From contig JAWLEA010000016.1 of assembly GCA_041686345.1 (NCBI GenBank), forward strand, positions 1-38,564: 38,564 nt of DNA. Direction: 5' to 3'. The notes under the pieces are model-generated. The model was not told the origin of the DNA, did not search any database, and worked only from the letters and a program-made list of their open reading frames with translations. Origin of the DNA: JAQICJ01 sp041686345. Its GTDB lineage: Bacteria; Myxococcota_A; Polyangia; HGW-17. Both the position numbers and the translations under genes were made by a program. Shown one piece after another: positions 1 through 6,972 of the stretch (its first letter is position 1; each line of letters begins with the position of its first letter).

Positions 1-142
1 GTCATCGCCTGAAAGCGGAATTTTACCTCATCATCTTTGTCGTAACTTCTTGAAATAGTGGCAACTATGTCGGCGAAGTTACTCCGCGCATCTGAGGCAA
101 ACTTCTTATTCAGTCAATAACCCCCATTCTGGGATGGGAACT
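1..142 (+). repeat. Dispersed MITE-like element, copy 1 (cut by window start)
   Basis: This is the right 142 bp of an element whose intact copy (13980-14143) is 164 bp; the missing left end would be about 22 bp outside the window. It ends in the terminal inverted repeat (TGGGATGGGAACT). An internal stem pairs 42-49 (GTAACTTC) with 75-82 (GAAGTTAC). Inside it lies a small hairpin (ATAGT/ACTAT), and outside it CCTCA pairs with TGAGG. The last two bases overlap the obgE stop codon. Confidence 0.8.
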
Positions 143-1136
143 ATCTGGTTATCTTACGCCAGACAGCTTCCATAAGTGGTTTGATACCTTTTTGGGTAAC
201 AGCCGAAATTGGATAAAATTCATAATCTTCAAATTGCTTACGCAATTCTTCGATTCTAGCAGGTTTACTACAAAGATCAATCTTGGACAAAACTACAATT
301 CGAGGCAATTTCGCCAGATTCGGATCGTATTTTTCCAATTCTCTGGAAAGGGTGATAAAATCTTCCCCTGGATCTCCAAATTCAGGATCCAACGGATATT
401 CAATTAAATGAACAAGCACTTTAGTTCTTTCAAGGTGTTTTAAAAAACGATGTCCCAAACCTTTCCCCTGATGAGCTCCCTCAACCAACCCCGGAATATC
501 GGCCATTACAAAATTACGCTCTCCATCAATCTGAACAACTCCAAGATTTGGAATAAGTGTAGTAAAAGGATAGTTGGCAATTTTTGGTTTGGCTGCACTT
601 ACTGAAGAAAGCAAGGTGGATTTTCCGGCATTGGGCAATCCCAATAGACCTGCCTGAGCCAGTAATTTCAATTCTAAACGTAGATTTTTTGCTTCTCCCT
701 TTTCACCGGCTGTACATTTTCTGGGTGCCTGATTTGAAGAAGAAACATAGTGAATATTCCCCCAACCTCCTGTTCCCCCTTGGGCTACAATCAAATTTTC
801 ACCATCCTTGATCAAATCTCCAAGTATCTCTTCAGTATCATCATCTATAACTGTTGTACCTACGGGGACTTTGAGAATCAGATCATCACCACCAGCGCCA
901 TATCGATCGTTTCCCTGTCCATGAGTACCGCTTTTTGCCTTGTAGTGTTTTTTATAACGAAAATCCAGAAGAGTTGAAGCTCTCTCAGTGGCCTGAATAA
1001 TAATGTCTCCGCCTTTTCCTCCATCGCCTCCGCTGGGGCCTCCTTTGGGATTATATTTTTCCCGACGGAAAGCACAACATCCATTACCTCCATTACCTGC
1101 AATTACCTCGATTTTCGCTTCATCTACAAAATTCAT
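141..1136 (-). CDS. obgE: Obg-family GTPase ObgE/CgtA
   Basis: Essential ribosome-associated GTPase acting in late large-subunit assembly and stress responses. The N-terminal Gly-rich Obg fold (about residues 1-158) shows the typical GNGGNG and GGPSGGDGGKGGD motifs. The G domain follows, with P-loop GLPNAGKST, switch and G3 region DIPGLVEGAHQGKGLGHRFL, and the SKID G4 motif. At 331 residues it is a short Obg without the variable C-terminal extension. It is the last gene of a minus-strand cluster after the CHAT gene (46 bp gap). The TAG stop is formed at the junction with a MITE-like repeat: T from flanking DNA and AG from the element's terminal repeat. The native C-terminus may therefore have been slightly altered by the insertion. 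Identity is certain. Confidence 0.97.
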   Translation of the reverse strand: MNFVDEAKIEVIAGNGGNGCCAFRREKYNPKGGPSGGDGGKGGDIIIQATERASTLLDFRYKKHYKAKSGTHGQGNDRYGAGGDDLILKVPVGTTVIDDDTEEILGDLIKDGENLIVAQGGTGGWGNIHYVSSSNQAPRKCTAGEKGEAKNLRLELKLLAQAGLLGLPNAGKSTLLSSVSAAKPKIANYPFTTLIPNLGVVQIDGERNFVMADIPGLVEGAHQGKGLGHRFLKHLERTKVLVHLIEYPLDPEFGDPGEDFITLSRELEKYDPNLAKLPRIVVLSKIDLCSKPARIEELRKQFEDYEFYPISAVTQKGIKPLMEAVWRKITR

Positions 1137-1182
1137 CTTCTATCTCCTGAAAAGATACCGTCCAAAACCGATGCTCTTCATT

Positions 1183-2724
1183 TTATTGATAATATTCTTT
1201 TTTCAGCCATTCATAAAACTTGATACATTGGTTTTCATCAAAATCTTCAAGTTTATAATCATCAATGTAAAGAATCCTGTTATCCCGAGTTCGGTGGACA
1301 AGCAAAAAAACATTATATTGATGAGCTCCAGGCTGACGAGTTATCCGACCCTTGATTTCCATATAGGCAGGATTTGGTTCTTTGTTATCTCTGCCATCAA
1401 TAATTTCGATTGCAGGCAGATAAGAAATATGTTTCAAATAACATTGTTCAATCAACCACTTGCTACCTTCCTTTTCATCTGAGGTATTAAAACCTCGAAA
1501 CAGAATTTTGCGATTAAACCCTTTTTTTGAAAATTCTTCGTCAACAACTACCTGAATTCTCTGTGTTTCCAAATATTTATAATACTTGTACCCAAATGCC
1601 AACCCCAAGAGTAGCAATAAAAGCAGGAAAAAGGTCAGCCAACTTTTTATCCAACTTAAATTCAATCCCAAAAAATTAACTGATTTTGAATTTTCAACAT
1701 TTTTATAATGTTTATCTGAAAAAATTGCTGCTTCCGGAGAACCACAATAAAAATAAAGAAGGTGATTAGGATCTCTGCGATTATCCTTGGCAATACCACC
1801 TTCCCTTGCTTTGTTCAAACTCTTTCCGAAACTTGAACCATTCAGCAATTGTCGGTAAAACTCTGAAGGATAAATTTCAGTATTCTGATCAATAAGATCG
1901 TAAAGAGTTCCAATATAATGTCTGGTATTGGAGACAAGCCAGGACTTGGCAAATTCTAATCCCTCCTGATGGTTATTTCCCCCGCAGGAATGGGAAAAAA
2001 CCAACCAGGGCATAGAACCGGTTTTGCCAATATCTCTGATCTGATCTGCAGAAAGAATTCCGTCACTGAGTTTCCAACCACATTTCCTGCCATTATCAAC
2101 GAGGTGACCAATATAATGAATCAAATCGTATTGTTTTATATATTTTTTCATCTCGGCACAACCGGGGTTGGTTTTATATCTGACTTTTAATTTTTTTTCT
2201 TTTCCCAGTTGCTGAAAGAGGGACTGCCCTTCTTCCCAACTCTGAGGAAGATTTTGCTCCGGATCGGAAACAACAATCAACAGATCCAGAGGATAAAAAT
2301 ATCCCTTTTTAATTTTTCTGTGTGAGCTTTCGGAAACCAGGATTCTGCCCAGATAAAAACGATGCAGAGCAAACTCATTGTCAAAAACAAGCAATTCCCA
2401 AGGAAGATGAAATATTTCCTCATCAAGAGTCAGAGTAAGATTACCTCTGGCTTGGGCAAGATTTCTGATTATCTCGCGAGGGAGAAGAAGAGAAGTAAGT
2501 TGCTCACCACAGGCTTTGATATCTTTAAGAATTTGATTTTCCAACCGTTCTTTACCAATTGCCAAAGAAAAATTGGAAAAAATTTCCTGACTTATTTCTT
2601 CACTTAACTTTTTATTATAAATGCTAATCCCCTTGATAAATTCCCCTCCGATACTTAGAGTACAGAGAATTTTGCCTTCATGAAACACAAGGGTAAGATT
2701 CAAAAGCAGCCTTTCTGATTCCAA
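1183..2724 (-). CDS. Membrane-anchored CHAT-domain (caspase-like) protein
   Basis: A 513-residue protein. Residues about 90-335 look like a CHAT domain (caspase HetF-associated with TPRs), a clan CD cysteine peptidase fold. The likely catalytic dyad is His207 in HYIGH and Cys247 in LVFSHSCGG, and the strand before each fits the family. LPWELLVF (108-115) is the typical CHAT entry motif. A single strong transmembrane segment (about 359-380) follows. A C-terminal domain of about 130 residues, unrecognised, has alternating beta-like and charged segments. No TPRs are seen. The start lies 10 bp after the LD-carboxypeptidase stop, so the two are likely co-transcribed. With no signal peptide, the CHAT part is probably cytoplasmic and the C-terminal domain periplasmic. 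Target and trigger are unknown. Confidence 0.8.
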   Translation of the reverse strand: MESERLLLNLTLVFHEGKILCTLSIGGEFIKGISIYNKKLSEEISQEIFSNFSLAIGKERLENQILKDIKACGEQLTSLLLPREIIRNLAQARGNLTLTLDEEIFHLPWELLVFDNEFALHRFYLGRILVSESSHRKIKKGYFYPLDLLIVVSDPEQNLPQSWEEGQSLFQQLGKEKKLKVRYKTNPGCAEMKKYIKQYDLIHYIGHLVDNGRKCGWKLSDGILSADQIRDIGKTGSMPWLVFSHSCGGNNHQEGLEFAKSWLVSNTRHYIGTLYDLIDQNTEIYPSEFYRQLLNGSSFGKSLNKAREGGIAKDNRRDPNHLLYFYCGSPEAAIFSDKHYKNVENSKSVNFLGLNLSWIKSWLTFFLLLLLLLGLAFGYKYYKYLETQRIQVVVDEEFSKKGFNRKILFRGFNTSDEKEGSKWLIEQCYLKHISYLPAIEIIDGRDNKEPNPAYMEIKGRITRQPGAHQYNVFLLVHRTRDNRILYIDDYKLEDFDENQCIKFYEWLKKEYYQ

Positions 2725-2734
2725 ATCAACAGAA

Positions 2735-3571
2735 TCAATATTTTTCTATTATGGAAAAACTAACATTTTTCCCATAGGGAAAGAGGTAGTTGCTCTTTTG
2801 GTGGCCGGCTGGAAACCCAGCAAACAAAGGTATTTTCAAGTGATATTTTTTGATCAGATTGATGAAAATACTTCCGGGATTTCTACAGCCGGAAAAAGAA
2901 CCCATGATAAGTGATTTTGCCTGTTTGATATTAGTGGAAATAAGAAGATGATTCAACATTCGATCAATCTTATAAGGGGGCTCGTTAACATCTTCGAGAA
3001 TCACAATCTTGTCTTTGTAATCAGGTTCACAAGCAGTAGCTGTCATGGAACAAAAGGTTGCAAGATTCCCTCCCAATAATTCTCCAGTCAATTCGGAATG
3101 ATTTTCACATTGAAAGAGAGGTGATATTCCAGGCAATTTTCTAAAATTAAAAGAAATACTGTCAAAAAATTCCAAAATAAATTGCAAAGATTCTCTTTCA
3201 AGTAAAGGAAGTTGGGTTAAAACTGGGCCGTGAAAAGAAGCAACTCCCATCTGGCACCACAATTCCAGCAATATGGTAATATCTGAAAAACCCACCAGAG
3301 GCTTGGGGTTATTGCTCAAAGCAGTTCTCAACCTTTTATGATCTAATCTCATTGCTCCGTATCCACCCCTGGCAGCCAAAATTAAATTGATTTTTTTATC
3401 ATTAAGAGCCCTGATTATACTCTCAGTACGTTCTTTGTCATCTCCTGCCAAATATTTTGTATCTGATTTTTTAACAGCAAAAATCCTGAAAGGAAGCTTC
3501 CTCAACAGTTCCAAACCTTGATTAAATCTTGACAACTGAACAGGTCCGCTTGGAAAAACAATACCAATCAA
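2735..3571 (-). CDS. S66-family LD-carboxypeptidase (LdcA/MccF-like)
   Basis: Serine peptidase of family S66; members cleave the L,D bond of muropeptide tetrapeptides during peptidoglycan recycling, or detoxify microcin C-like compounds. The triad is visible: Ser96 in GFSDIT, Glu193 in ILEDVNEPPY and His257 in FPAGHQ. The ARGGYG loop (67-72) is also present. At 278 residues it is slightly shorter than E. coli LdcA (about 304). No signal peptide is present, which fits a cytoplasmic recycling enzyme. The start is TTG, with a strong GGAGG seven bases upstream and no in-frame ATG nearby. It is the first gene of the LdcA-CHAT-ObgE cluster. Confidence 0.9.
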   Translation of the reverse strand: MIGIVFPSGPVQLSRFNQGLELLRKLPFRIFAVKKSDTKYLAGDDKERTESIIRALNDKKINLILAARGGYGAMRLDHKRLRTALSNNPKPLVGFSDITILLELWCQMGVASFHGPVLTQLPLLERESLQFILEFFDSISFNFRKLPGISPLFQCENHSELTGELLGGNLATFCSMTATACEPDYKDKIVILEDVNEPPYKIDRMLNHLLISTNIKQAKSLIMGSFSGCRNPGSIFINLIKKYHLKIPLFAGFPAGHQKSNYLFPYGKNVSFSIIEKY

Positions 3572-3715
3572 TCAAACACCTCCGCCATTAATTGGAGAAA
3601 TATTCCCCTTACATAAAGATAAAACCTTAATTTGTGGGCAGGGAAAATAAAGATGGGAAAAAACAATGAAAATTTAAGAACAATTTATTAATGAAATATG
3701 CTTTGCTCAAATTTA

Positions 3716-4558
3716 CTATTTTTCATCTTTTTTCTTTTTCTTGCTTTTCTTTTTCTTACTTTTCTTTTTCTTGCTTTTCTTTTTCTTACTTTTCTTTTTC
3801 TTGCTTTTCTTTTTCTTTTGTTTATCTTCACTTTGTTCAGGCTCTTCAGGTGCTGAATCAGAACTCTTTTCCGATTCAGAATCATCGGAATCGGTTTCAG
3901 GTGTTTCAAGTTCTGCTTCTTCCAGGTTAGAAGTATCTTCCGAAGTCTCTTTGTTTTCATCTTTTTCAGAAACTTCATCTGTTTCTTCCTCAACTTCGTC
4001 TTCCTCAAGAGTTTCTTCTTCCTCCGCAGAAACATCTGTTGCCGGGGAGGTTTCTTCCTCAACTTCGTCTTCCTCAAGAGTTTCTTCTTCCTCCGCAGAA
4101 ACATCTGTTGCCGGGGAAGTTTCTTCCTCAACTTCGTCTTCCTCAGGAGTTTCTTCTTCCTCCGCAGAAACATCTGTTGCCGGGGAAGTTTCTTCCTCAA
4201 CTTCGTCTTCCTCAGGAGTTTCTTCTTCCTTATTTCTGATTGGTTCTTCCAACTGAATTTCGGAATCAGTCAACTTCTCCATTTTTTTGAGATTGTCAGC
4301 GCTGAGTTCCACCCAAGCCAATTCCATTTGACTGTCGGAATCACGTTTAACTTTTTCTTTGACCGATTTTACAACACAATCACCCTCTATTTCCATGTCT
4401 TCGGTTTTTAATATAATTTTCAATTCTGTTGCAACAGGCATGGGTTTTTCTTCTGTAATTCTTATTTTATTGGAAGAACTGATAAAAATCTGTGCATCCT
4501 CAGTCAGAAGTATATCTCCATAAAAAACATTTCCTTGCATTGCTTTATCTTTACTCAT
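3716..4558 (-). CDS. PilZ-like protein with acidic repeats and Lys-Ser tail
   Basis: Start chosen at ATG 4558 because GGAG lies six bases upstream; a TTG at 4603 gives 15 further residues without a good ribosome site. Residues about 1-95 are beta-rich and weakly resemble a PilZ domain, but no clear RxxxR c-di-GMP motif is seen. Then come about 3.6 copies of a 23-residue acidic repeat (unit EEEETPEEDEVEEETSPATDVSA, 69 bp). A Glu/Ser/Asp-rich stretch follows, and the C-terminus is a run of KKKKS repeats. The strongly negative middle and strongly positive tail in one chain are striking. Function is unknown; the PilZ assignment is tentative. Confidence 0.7.
   Translation of the reverse strand: MSKDKAMQGNVFYGDILLTEDAQIFISSSNKIRITEEKPMPVATELKIILKTEDMEIEGDCVVKSVKEKVKRDSDSQMELAWVELSADNLKKMEKLTDSEIQLEEPIRNKEEETPEEDEVEEETSPATDVSAEEEETPEEDEVEEETSPATDVSAEEEETLEEDEVEEETSPATDVSAEEEETLEEDEVEEETDEVSEKDENKETSEDTSNLEEAELETPETDSDDSESEKSSDSAPEEPEQSEDKQKKKKSKKKKSKKKKSKKKKSKKKKSKKKKKDEK
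3728..3820 (-). repeat. 15-bp tandem repeat coding KKKKS
   Basis: About six copies of a 15-bp unit coding Lys4-Ser, alternating between GCA-type and TCA-type spellings so that a 30-bp higher period is visible. It lies in frame at the 3' end of the PilZ-like gene and can change length by slippage without frameshift. Confidence 0.85.
3982..4230 (-). repeat. 69-bp in-frame tandem repeat (acidic linker)
   Basis: Successive copies begin at 3982, 4051, 4120 and 4189 with almost no divergence (a few single-base changes such as Leu/Pro codons). The near identity at DNA level suggests recent expansion. The unit is 23 codons, so copy-number change keeps frame. Confidence 0.9.
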
Positions 4559-4664
4559 TTTTTTCTCCAATACTTCATGTTCAACTTTTACAATATTTTG
4601 CAAGAATCATTTTCCAATTCCGCAAGTTCAACCGCAATTATTCTTTTTCATGTTCATGGTATAA

Positions 4665-5966
4665 TCAAGCCGATTGAGGAGAACCACAATAAGGACAAAA
4701 CTTGGCTCCCGGTGACAACTCTTTTTGACATTTTACACAAACAGGCTTGGCTGCTTGTTCCTGGTTTGAACCACAATTGGGGCAAAATTTGGAACCTTTA
4801 ATAATCGGTGTCTGACATTTGATACACGGAACTTTTTCTTGCTTAGATTCAAACTTGTTTCCACAATTAGGACAAAATTTAATTCCCGGTCCTACCGGAT
4901 AATTACATTTAGGGCATTTCTGTCCGGCAGCCTGCTGATGACCATGCTGCTGCCGAGTATGTTGTTGTTTACCATGTTGCTGCTGATAACCTTGTTGGGC
5001 TCCCATACCAGCCGCTGCTCCCATACCGGCCTGTTGGCGCATTTGTTGCTGGTGGGGAGGCATTCCACCCTGAGGAGGCATTCCACCCTGAGGAGGCATT
5101 CCACCACCCTGCATCCCGGGCGCCATTCCCTGGGACATCATTCCGGGCATCATAAACCCCATACCGAGTCCCATGCCCATGCCCATACCGCTTCCGGCAA
5201 CTCCACCTTCGTTCTGGGCAGCATCTCTCATGGCATAGCCCATTTGATATTGCTGAAATGCAGGCATGCTTTCTTCGAAAAGACCAAGACCAGAACGTTC
5301 GTCGATCTTTTTCTGTACTTCCTTGGGAGGACTGATGGCGTTGATACGCAAATCTTCCAACTCAAGTCCGTTCTTGGCAAAATCCTGAGCCAACCTTGCT
5401 TTGCAAGCAGCTGTTACTTCATCATACATTGCAGGCAGATCAAAAATTGATTTCATTACCTCGCCAAGAACATCGGTCATTCTTTGCACGACTGAATCAC
5501 GAACCCAATTGGCAAGATCTTTGGCAGAATATGTTTTACTGGATTTGAGTCTCTTATTGCTGAAAAGCACCGGATCGACAATTTTATAAGTCATAGTACC
5601 GAATGAACGAAGTCGAACAACTTTCAAAACGGAATCCCTAAAAGAAATGGGTTCTTTTGTGCCCCATTTTTGATCGTCAATCAAACCGGTATCAACAAAA
5701 ACAACCTCAGCTTTAAAAGGTGTTTGACCTCCAAAAGGAAGATTGATCAACTTGGAAAGAATTGGCAAATTAGCTGAAGTCAGGGTATGACGACCTGGAC
5801 CAAATGAATCCAGTGCCTGCCCTCCCCTGTAGAAAATTGCTGTTTGGGCTTCCCTGACAATTAATTGTGCTCCCAGCTTGATATCCGCATTGAGATCTTC
5901 TGGAAGACGCTTTGCCATTACTTCACGGGTTTGATCTTGAAATTCCAGTAATTCTATTATAGCCAT
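4665..5966 (-). CDS. SPFH-domain protein with triple zinc ribbons (YdjI-like)
   Basis: A 433-residue protein with an N-terminal SPFH/band-7-like domain (about 1-225), of the subgroup often labelled virion core protein YdjI-like. This is followed by a Gly/Met/Gln-rich linker (about 245-345). The C-terminus has three tandem zinc ribbons of CxxC...CxxC type: CPKC/CPNC, CIKC/CPNC and CVKC/CPYC. There is no transmembrane segment; the Met/Gly-rich stretch is low-complexity. GAGAGG precedes ATG 5966. It is the last gene of a three-gene minus-strand group with a helical protein and a small membrane protein. Relatives in Firmicutes act in membrane or cell-envelope stress responses; the role here is inferred only. 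Confidence 0.8.
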   Translation of the reverse strand: MAIIELLEFQDQTREVMAKRLPEDLNADIKLGAQLIVREAQTAIFYRGGQALDSFGPGRHTLTSANLPILSKLINLPFGGQTPFKAEVVFVDTGLIDDQKWGTKEPISFRDSVLKVVRLRSFGTMTYKIVDPVLFSNKRLKSSKTYSAKDLANWVRDSVVQRMTDVLGEVMKSIFDLPAMYDEVTAACKARLAQDFAKNGLELEDLRINAISPPKEVQKKIDERSGLGLFEESMPAFQQYQMGYAMRDAAQNEGGVAGSGMGMGMGLGMGFMMPGMMSQGMAPGMQGGGMPPQGGMPPQGGMPPHQQQMRQQAGMGAAAGMGAQQGYQQQHGKQQHTRQQHGHQQAAGQKCPKCNYPVGPGIKFCPNCGNKFESKQEKVPCIKCQTPIIKGSKFCPNCGSNQEQAAKPVCVKCQKELSPGAKFCPYCGSPQSA

Positions 5967-6073
5967 ATGTTCCTCTCTTAATTACCCGAAAAATATTTAC
6001 CGATTAAATTCGGGCAGAATGTCAGTCGTTTCAGCTATTCGACCAAATCAAATCATGACAAGGATATATTACT

Positions 6074-6559
6074 TTATCCAATTGTCTTCCTCAAGAGATT
6101 TTCTCTATCATTGAGATGAGTATCCATAGCTCTGAGGGAATTAGTCAATTTCATGAACAGGGGCTTTATGTTTTCACCCTCTGCAAATTTGGTTTCGATT
6201 TCTTCGAGAGCACTGAAAACTTTTTCCCGATGTTCTTCGAGTTTTTTGTCAAATTCAGCTATTGCCTCAATTGACTTGGTTTCTGTTTTGCTGCCAAAAA
6301 GATTACCGGCAAAACCCTGATTAGACCAACGCAAGCGGTCTCTAACCTTGGTCAGCAACATAGTTGCATTCTCTGCATCATTCATCAATGAAATTTTGCT
6401 TAGATCGGAAGTTATATTGTATTTTACCTGCTCCAGGCGATCGTGGACTTCTTTCATCTTGGCAGTTAAATAATCCCTGAAGGCGCGATCAGTGGCTCGA
6501 GATTGTGTTCTTTCGCGATAACCTTTATAACCTGGTATAATATAATCAAGTACAGCCAT
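6074..6559 (-). CDS. Conserved helical protein, SPFH-gene neighbour
   Basis: A 161-residue, mostly alpha-helical, charged protein with coiled-coil-like stretches (about 20-65 and 100-155) and no signal or membrane segment. I do not recognise a named family. It sits between a small membrane protein (11 bp upstream) and the SPFH/zinc-ribbon gene (107 bp downstream). It may be a partner or scaffold of the SPFH protein. Start ATG 6559 has AAAGGAGA upstream. Confidence 0.7.
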   Translation of the reverse strand: MAVLDYIIPGYKGYRERTQSRATDRAFRDYLTAKMKEVHDRLEQVKYNITSDLSKISLMNDAENATMLLTKVRDRLRWSNQGFAGNLFGSKTETKSIEAIAEFDKKLEEHREKVFSALEEIETKFAEGENIKPLFMKLTNSLRAMDTHLNDRENLLRKTIG

Positions 6560-6570
6560 AATTATCTCCT

Positions 6571-6927
6571 TTAATTAGTTGAATTTTGTTTCTTTTTGAG
6601 GACAAAGACAACAACAACAAGCACTCCTGCAATTAAAACCAGAAAAGGCCAGGTTCTGGCCATGGGAATAACATTGCTGGTACTGAGTAAAAGCAAAATA
6701 AAAAATGAAGTCAGAAAAAGGGAACCAGGCCACCAGTCGGTTGCACCACCTGAATAGGTAACAAAAGCTATAGCTGCAAACAGAATAGTTGGTATCAAAG
6801 GCCAAAGAGTTCCAAATCCTGGTCCATCAAAGGTAAAGGAAACAATTAATACAATTGCAGCTGCAAACAAGGTTGCAACTACCGGGATTAATGCAGATAT
6901 ACCGGAATTAGATTTTTCTTCACTCAT
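6571..6927 (-). CDS. Small four-helix membrane protein
   Basis: Start chosen at ATG 6927 (118 residues) because AAAGGAT lies seven bases upstream; the upstream in-frame start at 6969 has no such site and adds a charged extension. Four hydrophobic helices are seen (about 11-32, 38-55, 65-81 and 88-110), ending in a KKKQ tail. The family is not recognised. It heads the group with the helical protein and the SPFH protein and could be their membrane anchor (inference). Confidence 0.65.
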   Translation of the reverse strand: MSEEKSNSGISALIPVVATLFAAAIVLIVSFTFDGPGFGTLWPLIPTILFAAIAFVTYSGGATDWWPGSLFLTSFFILLLLSTSNVIPMARTWPFLVLIAGVLVVVVFVLKKKQNSTN

Positions 6928-6972
6928 ATATTTATCCTTTCTTGATCTGAATAAACCAAATCGAACCAAAAA

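Noticed and set aside
3982..4230. Tandem 69-bp units as a possible CRISPR array
   Set aside because: No unique spacers between units and the array is in frame with a gene; it is a coding minisatellite. No CRISPR array was seen anywhere.
3741..4256. Plus-strand Ser-rich ORF opposite the PilZ-like gene
   Set aside because: Low-complexity antisense shadow of the acidic and Lys-rich repeats, with no ribosome site.
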